Source of the DNA: Ochromonas danica
Lineage: Eukaryota > Sar > Chrysophyceae > Chromulinales > Chromulinaceae
Length of the DNA stretch: 64,000 nucleotides
Assembly (NCBI GenBank): GCA_015146655.1
Contig: VKHL01000139.1
Location: 1-64,000, forward strand
Direction: 5' to 3'
Program-made: the position numbers and the translations under genes
The notes under the pieces: model-generated
The model's input: only the letters and a program-made list of their open reading frames with translations
What the model was told of the DNA's origin: nothing
Database searches by the model: none
Shown here: positions 33,116 through 42,840 of the stretch, one piece after another
How the letters are laid out: every line of letters starts with the position of its first letter
Numbering within the stretch: position 1 is the first letter of the stretch

Positions 33116-36100
33116 TCATGAGCGCTCTTCGTCAGACAGCGAGTCGTTATCGCTGTCCTCCTCCTCCTCCGCTGCTACTAGCCCTCTACCACTCATGGCG
33201 AGCTGCTGCTTCCGCTTCGCGAGCTCTTCCAATCGTTTCTGCAGGGCATCAGCCGAGCGTTGCTGTGCCGCGGCCATGCTCTGCTTGCGGCGATTCTCTT
33301 GCACGCGGTGCTGCTGGAGCTTCTCGGCCTTGACTCGCAAGTGGTGCGCTTTCTCCTGCTCCTGCTCCTCCTGCTCGAGACTATCCTCTCCCTCCCCTCC
33401 TGCTCCTCCTCCGGCAGGTCCACTGTTGCGACTGTGCTGATGGTTGATGAGCTTGCTCTTGAGCTGCAGGCGCTGCTGCAACTTCTCGGAGGCTTTGCTT
33501 CGCAGTCGGTCTGACTCGAGCTGGCTCTGCAGCACGGCGATCTCGAAGTTGTTCTGCGCAGCGCGGGCTTTGGCGCGGAATTCGTCTTCCTTAGCCAACG
33601 ACCCCGTGCGCTCTCGCAATCGAATGGCCTCCGCTGATAGGCGACGGGTCGTAGCACTGGGAGTGGTAGCAGTGGGAGTGGTAGCCGGAGGAGGAACGGC
33701 GATGTGGATGGTCGCCTCGGCTGTGGACAGGAAGAGCGAGGAGGAGGAGGAGGAGGAGACAGTAGCGGTGGTAGCTCTTGTTGTGGTGGGACTCCTACCC
33801 TCTTCTCCTCCCCCGGCCTCTTGTTCTTTGACAGCGGTAGCCTGGCTCTCATCCGCCAGCACTACCTCCTCCCCCTCCCCCTGCTCCTGCTGCTTCTCAC
33901 CCAGGGAGTCGCTCACTATCGTCTTCACCGTTGTAGTCGTCGTTATGGTGGTAATGGTGGTCATCGCAGCCGCTGTAACAGTGGTGGTAGCAGAGGAGAA
34001 GAAGGAGGGAGCATGCACAGGAGAAGGGTATTCCTCCTCCTCCTCCTGCAGCTCCTCCTGCTGCTGCTGCCTTCGCTCTTCTCTATCGATATCATAGCTG
34101 CGGCTCTTCGAGCAGCTGGCTGTGCGATCGTCTTCCTCTTGGAAGACAGCGGGTAGCGTGTCGTCGTCGTCCTCCTCCACCGCCTGCTCTCTGTCTTCCT
34201 CGCCCTTCTCTACTACCACGATGCTGAGAGGTGCAGGTGGAGCAGGAGCGGGTGAAGGTGGGGCAGGAGCAACGCTGTTACTAGCCCCGCCCCTGAGCGC
34301 TCTCTTCAGCCACGAGGACACGAGGTGCACAGACAGAGTCTTGGGGAGGGTAGTTACCTCCTCTGTTACCTCTTCTGTTACCTCCGCAGGAAGAGCGGCA
34401 GGAAGGACTGCGCTGCTATCTTCACTCCTTCCCTTCTGTTGCTGCTGTTGCTGCTGTTGCTGCTGTTGCTGCTGTTGCTGTTGTTGTTGGAGGTGGTGGA
34501 GGAGGAGGGCGTCGATGGGTGCCACTTTGTTGTTCTTGAGACTACCACTGCCACTGGGGATGAGGGTAGTGGTAGTACTTCCCGAGGTAGTGCTCAATGA
34601 GGTGCTGCTAGTGACTCGCGCCATGACTTGCAGTAAGAGATTGCGACTGAAGGAAGTGACAGTTGAGGACAGACTCGACTTGCCTCCTCCTCCTCCTCCT
34701 GCTACCGTCAAACTACCCGCTTGCTCTGGCAGGCGAATCGCCTCCTTCTCCTTCTCCTCCTCCACCCCTCTGCCTCCTGCTGCTTCATCAGCACTATTCG
34801 TATTGCCTTGCTCCTGCTGAGAGAGCCACTGGCTAGCCTTCTTGCTGCTACCTTTCTTCTCCCCCTGCTCCTCCTGCTCCTCGTCGCTGTCCAAGAGGTC
34901 CTCCATACCACTCTCTTTGATGAAGGCCACGAAGGACGAGCGCAGGCCGATGCTGAGGTTGCGTTTGCGCTTCTCCTTCTTGCGCTCCTTGCGAATGCGC
35001 CGTCTCTCTTCCTTCGAGAGGGCGAGGCGGTCGAGTTCCTGCGGCGGCTGGTAGCGCACGGCAGGCAGGAAGGGCGGCCGCTCATTCCTCATGCCCACCC
35101 TCTCCTCCTCCCCCACCTTCATCTCCTCCTCCTCTTCCTGCTCCTCGGGGGCGGTATAGTAGAAGTCCGAGAGGACCTGGTGAAGGTCCCACTGGATGAT
35201 GGAGAGGTCCTCCGACGAGGAGATGAGGTGCGGATGGTTGGCATTCGTGATGGCCACAGAGAGCACGGCGTCTTGGTGTCCCTGCAGGATACAGACGCAC
35301 TCGCCCGTGAGCATGTCGTAGATGCGGATGGTGTGGTCTGCGCTGCCCGAGATGAGGAGCATCTGAAGGCCCTCCCACAGAGACAGCGAGTTGATGGTGT
35401 CCAGGTGACCCTCCAGAGAGCGCAGGAGCACGCCACTCTCCAGGTCCCACAAGTTGATCCTCTTCTCCACCCCCGCGGTGGCTAGCAAGGGCCGAATGCC
35501 GCGATTGGTCACGACCATGCTGGAGATGGAGCGCTGGTGGCGGAACTTCTTCACGCGTCTGCCTGTGGAGATGTCCCACGTCCTCACAGCCCGATCAGCG
35601 CCGCCAGAAACGAAATAGAGGTGGTCCAGCTCCTCCTTGTACTGGGCCAGCAGCTCCTGCCTTCGCCTAGCATTGCCGCTTTTGGCGGTGGGGGTCGGGG
35701 AGGGGGTAGTCGCGGGGAAGGGGGTCGAGCTGTCTGTAGTGGGTCTCGCCGAGGCAATGCAGACGCAGTGCACGCTGGCCCCGTGGCCGCAACAGTGCGC
35801 CAGCTGCTCGTCGTGCTGGATGTCCCAGATGTAGACCGATCCGTCCTTCGTGCCCACCATCAGCAGCAGGAGGTCCACTCCCTGGTAGATGGCCAGAGAG
35901 CGCACCTCCAGAGTGGGCAAGGTCAAGCTCTTATCCACGCTGCCTGAGAGCGGGTCCCAGATCTGCACCACGCTGTCCTTGCCGCCCGTGGCGATGACGG
36001 GGTCGTCACCCTCGGGACTCATCTCCGACACCGCCACGAAGCTCACATTCCGCTTGTCCACCGTGCACTTGGCGATCTCCTCCAAGGTGTCCGTGTCCAG

Positions 36101-36280
36101 GAAGCGAATGGAGCGGTCGCTGCTGCCTGCCACCACGCACTCGATATCCAAGGAGATGTAATTGGCCACGGACAGGATGGGCCGGTGCCCGATGTTTTTC
36201 ACTTGGCGCCGCAGATAGGGGGAGCGGAAAGCTTCTTCTTCTTCTCCTTCTTCTTCTCCTTCTTCTTCCTTCTTCTTCAT
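33116..36280 (-). CDS. WD40-repeat protein with polyQ and acidic/Thr-rich tail
   Basis: One frame of about 1054 residues from ATG 36280. After a Lys/Glu-rich start, residues 25-400 form about seven WD repeats: VVAGSSDRSIRFLDTDTLEE, ATGGKDSVVQIWDPLSGSV, VGTKDGSVYIWDIQHDEQ, VSGGADRAVRTWDISTGRR, ATAGVEKRINLWDLESGVL, ISGSADHTIRIYDMLTGEC, ISSSEDLSIIQWDLHQVLS. A basic segment (KEERRRIRKERKKEKRKRN) follows. Then comes a long low-complexity region with about 20 consecutive glutamines encoded at 34436-34490, poly-Ser, poly-Thr and poly-Glu. The C-terminus (about 920-1054) is a charged coiled coil (RLRSKASEKLQQRLQLKSKL). The propeller is an interaction platform; no orthologue is assigned. The CAG/CAA mixture in the polyQ tract means it is a patterned repeat, not pure CAG. 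Confidence 0.85.
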   Translation of the reverse strand: MKKKEEEGEEEGEEEEAFRSPYLRRQVKNIGHRPILSVANYISLDIECVVAGSSDRSIRFLDTDTLEEIAKCTVDKRNVSFVAVSEMSPEGDDPVIATGGKDSVVQIWDPLSGSVDKSLTLPTLEVRSLAIYQGVDLLLLMVGTKDGSVYIWDIQHDEQLAHCCGHGASVHCVCIASARPTTDSSTPFPATTPSPTPTAKSGNARRRQELLAQYKEELDHLYFVSGGADRAVRTWDISTGRRVKKFRHQRSISSMVVTNRGIRPLLATAGVEKRINLWDLESGVLLRSLEGHLDTINSLSLWEGLQMLLISGSADHTIRIYDMLTGECVCILQGHQDAVLSVAITNANHPHLISSSEDLSIIQWDLHQVLSDFYYTAPEEQEEEEEMKVGEEERVGMRNERPPFLPAVRYQPPQELDRLALSKEERRRIRKERKKEKRKRNLSIGLRSSFVAFIKESGMEDLLDSDEEQEEQGEKKGSSKKASQWLSQQEQGNTNSADEAAGGRGVEEEKEKEAIRLPEQAGSLTVAGGGGGGKSSLSSTVTSFSRNLLLQVMARVTSSTSLSTTSGSTTTTLIPSGSGSLKNNKVAPIDALLLHHLQQQQQQQQQQQQQQQQQQKGRSEDSSAVLPAALPAEVTEEVTEEVTTLPKTLSVHLVSSWLKRALRGGASNSVAPAPPSPAPAPPAPLSIVVVEKGEEDREQAVEEDDDDTLPAVFQEEDDRTASCSKSRSYDIDREERRQQQQEELQEEEEEYPSPVHAPSFFSSATTTVTAAAMTTITTITTTTTVKTIVSDSLGEKQQEQGEGEEVVLADESQATAVKEQEAGGGEEGRSPTTTRATTATVSSSSSSSLFLSTAEATIHIAVPPPATTPTATTPSATTRRLSAEAIRLRERTGSLAKEDEFRAKARAAQNNFEIAVLQSQLESDRLRSKASEKLQQRLQLKSKLINHQHSRNSGPAGGGAGGEGEDSLEQEEQEQEKAHHLRVKAEKLQQHRVQENRRKQSMAAAQQRSADALQKRLEELAKRKQQLAMSGRGLVAAEEEEDSDNDSLSDEERS

Positions 36281-36502
36281 CACATTAGCTCATCGCGGAG
36301 AGAGAAGAATGCAATTGACTGACTGACTGACTGGCTGTACTGTAACGGTGCGGCTGGGCAGAGCGACTTTTCGGTAAGTTCACTTAGGGTTAGAAACCTA
36401 AAAAGATGACTTTGGCATTGGCATTTGGGTGTGAATATTTGGTGAGCGACTATTTGGGACTGAAAAAGATCCTTCGAAGTGAAGTGTGGGTCTGGTCCCT
36501 CT

Positions 36503-37785
36503 ATGGCTGCCCCTAGTGACTGTGACTGTGACTGTGACTGTGACTGTGAGAGTGTCTATGAGGCGGTCGTGGCTGGGCACAGCGCAGTGGCTCTGCTGCC
36601 AGCGCCGCGGAGGCGGGAAGTCTTCCTGAGCCTCTACTGGCCAGTCTTCGCCTTCCTCCTCCACCAGCGAGCCCAGCGACATGCTGAAGGTCCTTTCTTT
36701 GTGGGCATCTCTGCCCCTCAGGTGGGCCTCCCTCTCCCTCCTTGCATTCTCCAAGGGACTAATAGCATGGCGACTTGCAGGGCTGTGGCAAGACAACGAT
36801 GGTGACCTTGCTGTCCGACATGTTTTCCTATTGCGGCCTTCCCTGCCTCTCCATGTCTCTCGATGACTTCTACCTCACGGGGCAGGAGCAGGAGGCGCTG
36901 GCAGCAGCACACCCCGCCAACTCCATCCTGCAGTGCCGAGGCAATGGTAAGCGCCTCCTCCTCCTCCTCCTCCACCACCACCCTCTCATGCTCCTCATGG
37001 TGATGATAGCGGGCACTCATGATGTGCAGCTGCTCTCTCAGACCTTGGACTGCCTCCAGCGAGGACTGCCCTGCGCCTTGCCTCGCTACGACAAATCCCT
37101 TCGCGATGGCCGAGGCGATCGCCTGCCTGAGAGTCGATGGCCGCGCGTCTCTGAAGGTTAGCCAATCCTTCGCCTTCGCCCTGCTAGCCGAACTTCCTCA
37201 TGCCCGCCCCCCATTCTTGCTTGCTGGTAGAAGTGGCGGTGGTGCTGGTAGAGGGCTGGATGCTTGGCTTCACTGCCTCGCCAGAGCCTGAGAGTTCTTC
37301 TCTGTCAGCAGATCTCCAGGTTATTAATACCCTCTCCTCCTCCTCCTCCTGCTGTTCCCATTCCTCGTTATCACCCAATACTCGTCACTCTGACAGGAGA
37401 TCAACTCTTTCTTGCGGAGCTACCACTTCATTCACTGTTTAATGGACTGCTGGGTGGTGCTGGCCGTGCAAGAGGTCGACTCTGTCTACGAGTGGAGGCT
37501 GGAGGCGGAGCAGGCGATGAGAAGGCAGCGAGGCGCGGGCATGACAGACGAGCAAGTGCAGCGCTTTGTCGATCGATACATGCCTGCCTATCGCTGCTAC
37601 CTGCCCTCTCTCTACTCGAGAGGACCTGAGAGGAAGGAAGGAGCCTCTACCCTGCAGGTGAGACTTCTTCAACTTATCATTCAACAAGCAGTTCATGCTT
37701 TGGTTTGATGAGCTCGTCCTGACTGACGCGGTAGATTTGGATTGACCGGGAGAGACGGCCCACAGGACCTCCTCGAGTTCTCTAG
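36503..37785 (+). CDS. GLYK: D-glycerate 3-kinase (plant type)
   Basis: Six exons (36503-36721, 36781-36946, 37010-37156, 37231-37319, 37397-37657, 37735-37785) give 310 residues with consistent phases. The P-loop GISAPQGCGKTT is split by intron 1. Other family blocks are MSLDDFYLTGQEQEAL, CRGNAGTHDVQ, LPRYDKSLRDGRGDR, WPRVSEVAVVLVEGWMLGF, VYEWRLEAEQAMR and DEQVQRFVDRYMPAYRCYLP, the order and spacing seen in plant and fungal glycerate kinases. The enzyme phosphorylates D-glycerate to 3-phosphoglycerate with ATP; in algae and plants it closes the photorespiratory cycle in the plastid. No plastid leader is visible: the protein starts MAAPSD followed by a (Asp-Cys)n run from a GACTGT repeat, so it may be cytosolic or use another start. 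It lies close to the convergent NAA38 gene. Confidence 0.95.
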
Positions 37786-37957
37786 CTGCTATTACCGCAG
37801 GCCTGTGATCCACAACACACACTACGAGGTAGTGGTAACGGTAGTGCTACCAGCTAGCCATTAACTTAAGAAAACATCCCTTAGCTATCTCTGTCTCTGT
37901 CCCTCTTGCTCTCCCTTTTCTCTTTCTTTGTCTGTGTCCCTCTGCCTCTGTCTCTCT

Positions 37958-38301
37958 CTACGCGGTGCCGTTGGCCACGAGGGCGAGCACTTTGACCACG
38001 TGTCTGCCCGGCACCATGGCCATGCCCAGCTTGCGACTCGCCACCACGCCTTCTTCAGTAATCTCACCTCTCATCGCCTCTGTAGAAGAAGAGAGTCGAG
38101 GGGAGTCAGAGGAGAAGAGGAAGAGCAGAGCAGAGCCTCACCGTCTGTCTGCACGCCGTAGAACTCGACGGCATCGCCCAGCACGAGGTTGTGGTCGCCA
38201 TCCAAGCACTGCAGCTCGCCCTCCACTAGTCGGCCATCCGAGATAAGCACCCTCACTTTGCCCCCTAGATAGCCTTGGAATGCCTCGATTGCTGAGGACA
38301 T
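37958..38301 (-). CDS. NAA38: NAA38/LSMD1-like Sm-fold subunit of NatC
   Basis: Exon 1 (38301-38142) and exon 2 (38079-37958) join in phase 1 to give 93 residues. The Sm fold is clear: LGGKVRVLISDGRLVEGELQ then CLDGDHNLVLGDAVEFY (Sm1), and RKLGMAMVPGRHVVKVLAL (Sm2). The MVPGRH signature matches NAA38 (LSMD1; human GLAMVPGHHIVSIE), not the spliceosomal LSM proteins, where an RG dipeptide is usual here. NAA38 is the auxiliary subunit of N-terminal acetyltransferase C, which acetylates Met-hydrophobic N-termini at the ribosome. It is transcribed divergently from the dynamin-like gene, with 251 bases between the start codons. AAACTCGTTC at 38440-38449 lies in that shared promoter. Confidence 0.9.
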
Positions 38302-38552
38302 GGCCACTATTTCTTATTTCTGATTTTATAGAATTATCATCACCTCATTGTCTTATTAAGTTAACCAATGTAATGTAATTCCTCATATTCTCCAGAAAGG
38401 AATTTCTTAACTTACCAGATCTTTTTGTGGGAGGAGTCAAAACTCGTTCTTTTGTCTTCAATAACTATGAAAAGATGAGAAATATGTCTGATTTACATCC
38501 CTCTGCAGCATGACATAGGGCACTATCCATCACTTAGACTAGGTACTGTACC

Positions 38553-41500
38553 ATGTTCAGCCTTCTTTTTGGTACCGGCCAGCCTTCCCAAGAGACCTCC
38601 TCCTCCTTCGCTGACCAGGAGGAGGAGGAGGAGGAGCAACTGCAGCAGCAGGAGGAGGAGGAGGAGGAGGTGGAGAAGGCGCTCTTCCCTCAGCCCCGCC
38701 AAGAAGAGGCCGCCACGCTGTCCTCGCTGCTAGTGCGCGCCTTGCCTCAGGCTGCGATCCGCTCGCCTCGCCTCGTGCTGCTGGGCGCGCAGTCCTCCGG
38801 CAAGACCCGCCAGGCCCTGGGCCTCGCCCTGCACTACTTGCTGGCCACGCCGGGCTTCTCCGACGCCATGGGCGAAGTGCTGCTGCAGATCTTCCGCACT
38901 GGCAATCAGACAGTGACCTACCGACCCATCGAGATCAACCTGCTCAACACCTCCTCCTCCTACTACTCCTCCTCGCCGGGAAAGGACCGCGAGGAGGAAG
39001 GAGGAGCGGGAGGAGGAGGAGGCTGTAGCTTGAAGATGAGTCTGGACGAGGTCGAGGCGGTCTTTCCCTCGCCGCGCTTCGACCAGCTGCTAGCTCTCTT
39101 CCTGCACAGCGTGGGGCACCACGTCAGCCCGCTGCGCCTCTTCCTGTCCTCCCCGCACCTGCCCAACATCTCCTTCACAGACCTGCCCGGCCTCACCACC
39201 ACGGACAGACCCTTCCTGGACCAGCCGCGCTACACGGTGAAGTCGCTGGTGGAGGAGGTGGCCAGGGACGACCAGAACGTCCTCGTGCTGCTCGAGACCG
39301 CGCAGAACGTGCTCGACTTGGACACTTCGCACATCGCGCCCATGATCAAGCGACTCGCGCAGGAGGGACAAGACCAGCAGCACTTCCGAGGAGGTGGAGG
39401 GGGTGCAGGAGGAGGAGGAGGGAGGGGTAGGGCGGACATCTTCCACCACTCCATCCTCGTCATCTCCAAGTGCGACGCCTTGTCCGAGGACTATTACGAC
39501 GTCCTCGTGGACGAAGTGCTGCAGAGGAGCCGCCAGATGCGCGAGGACTACCCCTTCGAGCACGTGGTGGCTGTCATCAACAAGTTCTACCGCGACCCCG
39601 AGCCACACGCCGTGCCGTCCTTCCGCGACTTCAAAGACCTCATGGCCCAGACGCAAGAGAAGGAGAGGCGCAGGTTTGAGGAGATCTTCAGCAAGGTAGT
39701 AGCAGGAGGAGCAGGAGGAGGAGGAGGAGGGGTAGCTGCGGACTACAGCGGCACCGCGCAGGTCTTCCACGCCATGGACCTCATCCTCGTGCAGTGGCTC
39801 ATGGGACGATTCCAGAAGGCCTCGCTGGGCATCGAGAAGGAGCTGCGCAGTGCTACCCGCCGGCTCTACACCACTACCTCGCCACCTCCTCGCTACTATG
39901 TAGTGCCCAGCCAGGCCTCGGACTACCCCGCCATCTCCCTGGAGGCGATGGTGAATGAGTTCGCTACCCACGCGGAGAGTGTCTGCGTGGGGCAGCTCGA
40001 GGAGGTGTTCGAGGAGGTGGCGGGTAGTCTGCGCGCCTCTGTGGCTACCCTGGCCTGGCCCTGCACGAGGTACGGCGACTTGGCCATCGCGAGGAAGCAA
40101 AGAGAGACACTCGAAGGCGTGCGCCATTTGCTGTACGGCTTTGTCGATGCCCTCGAACTACCGCGACGCATTCGACGACTTGGAGCAGTAGCAGCAGTAG
40201 GAGGAGCAGGAGCAGGAGGAGGAGGTGTAGTGAATGGGTATGACATGAGTGACTTCTCTTTCTCTCAGAAGCAGCAGCAGCAGGGTAGGGAGCAGGAGGA
40301 GGAGGAGGAGGTACTAGAGGCTCTCTTCCGCTACCCTTCCCTGCACGCCATCGAGCGCTTCCCGCGGCTGTGCGCACACCTGCAACACCTCCTGCTGCAC
40401 GACTACCTCGCCGTGCTGGACCAGGTGAAGGCGCAGGTGGTGGACCGCGGGCTGGACAGGCTCTACCGCGACGCCGTGCCGCAGCCGCGCTTCGACGGCG
40501 ACCACCTCGTCGAGGCCGTGCTGGCCATGGCGCACTGCGCGGCGCGGGCCGTGGCCGACCACATGGCCGCCCGCCTGGCCTCAGACATGGTCTACGAGGT
40601 GCGCGAGGCCAGCCAGGCGCAGCGTGAGGCCTGGCTGCAGGAGGAGGAGGAGGGCCCGGCGGCCAGGCGCAGGCGATGCTACCGCTCGCTCTGGAAGCTG
40701 TCCATACAGCGCGATACCCTCGCCTCCTGCTGCTCCTGCTACTCACACACACTAGACCTCCAGACCATTCGAGCTATCCTGCAAGAAGGCGCTGAGCGAC
40801 TAGCACGCGGGGAGTTGGAAGAGATCGACAAGCTGGTAGCAGCAGGAGGAGGAGGAGGTGAGGTAGGAGGAGGAGGAGGAGGAGGGGAGGTGTCTTGGGA
40901 AGATCGTCTGTGGGGTAGGCGCTTCTCTCTCTCTCTGGAGGAAGCTGTGCTCCCTGAGACTTCTGCTAGCCATCCTCTCCCTGCCGCTGAAGATGATAGC
41001 CAAACACCAGTTGTAGCAGGAGGAGGAGGTGGAGGAGGAGGAGAGATGGAGGTAGTCACTCAAGAGCTATCTCTGCTAGCAGAAGAGAAGGGACAGGCAG
41101 AGGGAGAGGTAGAGCTATCTGAAGAAGAGGTAGAGGTAGCAGCAGGAGGAGGATGGAAGGTGTTACCCGATGAAGACGATCCACAGGAGGAGGAGGAGCA
41201 GCAGGAGGAGGGGGAGCAGCAGGAGGAGGAGGAGGAGGAGTTACCCTTCGCTACTTGTCCCGAGCCTCCACTGCCTGCCCAGCTTAGAAAAGCAGCTACA
41301 ACAGCTACAACAGCTACAACAGACTCTGCTGCTGTGAAGAGGAGGAGGATCAGCGAGGAAGCTCTAGCAGGTGGAGGAGGAGGAGGTGAGGAGGAGCAGG
41401 AGGAGCAGGAGGATAGTATGGGATGGAGTCAAAACAAAAGCCTGCAAAGAGCTAATCGCCTTCTCACTAGCAGCAAGGCTTTATTCAACGATAGCAGCAG

Positions 41501-42068
41501 TGAGGAGGAGGAGGAGGGGCAGGGTAGCAGGAGGAAGAGGGCGAAGGTATTGGGAGGAGCTCTCTACAGCCAGACACTGTCCAAGGTCAAGTTCGAGACT
41601 ACCTCGCCTGACCCTGCTACCTCACCTAACACTACCTCGAACACTACCTCTAACCTTGTGCACACTCCTCCTCCTGCTACTACTACTGCTACCACTAACA
41701 ACTCTGCTGCTACCATTACCACCAATACCAACAGAGGTAGTGGTAGAGGTAGTGGTAGTGCAGTGAAGGGTGAAGACTCAGAGGTAGCAGCGATGCCGAA
41801 GACAATCTTCAGCTCCTTCTTCTCCTCTTTGTTGAACACTACCTCTACCTCTAACACTACCTCTAACACTACCTCTAATGCTACTACCACACCAACAACC
41901 TCGTCGAGTAGTAGTCGCCCTGGACCATTCCCCACCAGACAACATCCTCCTCCTCCTCCTCCTCCTCACAGCGGTAGTAGAGGTAGTGGTAGTAGAGGTA
42001 GTGGTGGTAGTGGTAGAAGGACGACTAGCTTTCTCTCTCAAGAAGTGCTAGACCTCACCCAAGAATAG
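38553..42068 (+). CDS. Dynamin-like large GTPase with extended low-complexity tail
   Basis: One frame of 1171 residues. The G domain has GAQSSGKT (G1, about residue 76; dynamins usually have GxQSSGKS), DLPGLTTTD (G3, about 209) and SKCD (G4-like, about 304; usually TKxD). A predicted helical stalk region runs to about residue 780. No PH domain is seen. Poly-Glu, poly-Gly and Ser runs interrupt the G domain (about residues 130-155 and 275-292) and fill the C-terminal 350 residues, all from GGA-type repeats. Mx/dynamin proteins polymerise on membranes and constrict them; the insert-rich G domain leaves activity uncertain. No transmembrane segment was seen. It may continue past the stop by splicing, since an exon-like block lies at 42325-42423. 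Confidence 0.82.
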   Translation: MFSLLFGTGQPSQETSSSFADQEEEEEEQLQQQEEEEEEVEKALFPQPRQEEAATLSSLLVRALPQAAIRSPRLVLLGAQSSGKTRQALGLALHYLLATPGFSDAMGEVLLQIFRTGNQTVTYRPIEINLLNTSSSYYSSSPGKDREEEGGAGGGGGCSLKMSLDEVEAVFPSPRFDQLLALFLHSVGHHVSPLRLFLSSPHLPNISFTDLPGLTTTDRPFLDQPRYTVKSLVEEVARDDQNVLVLLETAQNVLDLDTSHIAPMIKRLAQEGQDQQHFRGGGGGAGGGGGRGRADIFHHSILVISKCDALSEDYYDVLVDEVLQRSRQMREDYPFEHVVAVINKFYRDPEPHAVPSFRDFKDLMAQTQEKERRRFEEIFSKVVAGGAGGGGGGVAADYSGTAQVFHAMDLILVQWLMGRFQKASLGIEKELRSATRRLYTTTSPPPRYYVVPSQASDYPAISLEAMVNEFATHAESVCVGQLEEVFEEVAGSLRASVATLAWPCTRYGDLAIARKQRETLEGVRHLLYGFVDALELPRRIRRLGAVAAVGGAGAGGGGVVNGYDMSDFSFSQKQQQQGREQEEEEEVLEALFRYPSLHAIERFPRLCAHLQHLLLHDYLAVLDQVKAQVVDRGLDRLYRDAVPQPRFDGDHLVEAVLAMAHCAARAVADHMAARLASDMVYEVREASQAQREAWLQEEEEGPAARRRRCYRSLWKLSIQRDTLASCCSCYSHTLDLQTIRAILQEGAERLARGELEEIDKLVAAGGGGGEVGGGGGGGEVSWEDRLWGRRFSLSLEEAVLPETSASHPLPAAEDDSQTPVVAGGGGGGGGEMEVVTQELSLLAEEKGQAEGEVELSEEEVEVAAGGGWKVLPDEDDPQEEEEQQEEGEQQEEEEEELPFATCPEPPLPAQLRKAATTATTATTDSAAVKRRRISEEALAGGGGGGEEEQEEQEDSMGWSQNKSLQRANRLLTSSKALFNDSSSEEEEEGQGSRRKRAKVLGGALYSQTLSKVKFETTSPDPATSPNTTSNTTSNLVHTPPPATTTATTNNSAATITTNTNRGSGRGSGSAVKGEDSEVAAMPKTIFSSFFSSLLNTTSTSNTTSNTTSNATTTPTTSSSSSRPGPFPTRQHPPPPPPPHSGSRGSGSRGSGGSGRRTTSFLSQEVLDLTQE

Positions 42069-42840
42069 CATTGCAACACAAAGAAGAAGCAGAAGACACA
42101 GTCACAATACAATACAATGCAATGCAATACTGTATAATGTCATGTTATGTCATGTTATGTCATGTAGCAGTAGTACACTAGGTGGAGGAGGAGGAGGAGG
42201 AGTTGTAGCAAACACGTACGTACTACTACACTACTGTTATCATGTTGTTACCCCTAGCTAGTTAGCTGAGGAAGAGTCTCTTCTTCTCTTTCTTTCATGT
42301 TTTAAATACTAATTGACCCTTCAGGACATTTACCGCGCCAATGGAGGCAGCAGCTTCAACCATGAAGGTATACCCGCCCGGTTTGGTCCCTCCCCTGTCA
42401 TGAAGAAGCTGTTGAGGAACCTAGTAAGACCTACACACTCTTTACTTCTGTTGGGGGGTTATTAGATAGTCTTTGATTGGTTAGCTATGTTAGCACTACT
42501 TAACGGGAGTAGCCGGGAAAAGTCAGCTTAACTTAAAGGGAACGCCATATGGTAGCAGTCTATTGCAGTATGAACTCTGCTGGTCTACATGTAGTCTCCA
42601 TGGAAATTCCATGGAATTCTCCCTTGTTCTCTCACTCCACCTCTTTGAAGTGATGAGGATTGATTGATTCCGTTCCCTTCACAACGAGATAGACAGTACA
42701 GAGTAGTCACCCAGCACCAACCAGCACCACCCAGCACTCTGTATTGTACTAGACTAGTCTACTGTAGTCTAGCGCTGTTATTACTGTCATAACCCTGCCG
42801 TTCTATACTATACTAGAGACTTCCTGACAGTTAGCAAGTC
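42069..42840. other. Intergenic region with an orphan exon-like block
   Basis: From 42069 come short CATGTTATGT repeats (about 42135-42165) and a GGA run. At about 42325-42423 an open segment flanked by CTTCAG and GTAAGA reads DIYRANGGSSFNHEGIPARF then GPSPVMKKLLRNL. It looks like an internal exon but cannot be assigned. TTCCATGGAA at 42607-42616 (with a near copy at 42597) and several CTAGACTAGTCTA words precede the globin gene. Confidence 0.55.

Noticed and set aside
33193-35485. Several long open frames antisense to the WD40 gene
   Set aside because: They are produced by trinucleotide repeats and biased codon use on the opposite strand; the WD repeats on the minus strand are unmistakable.
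42352-42370. ATG-initiated mini-exon within the orphan block as a globin first exon
   Set aside because: The globin gene has its own ATG with a myristoylation signal, and a fused exon would destroy it.
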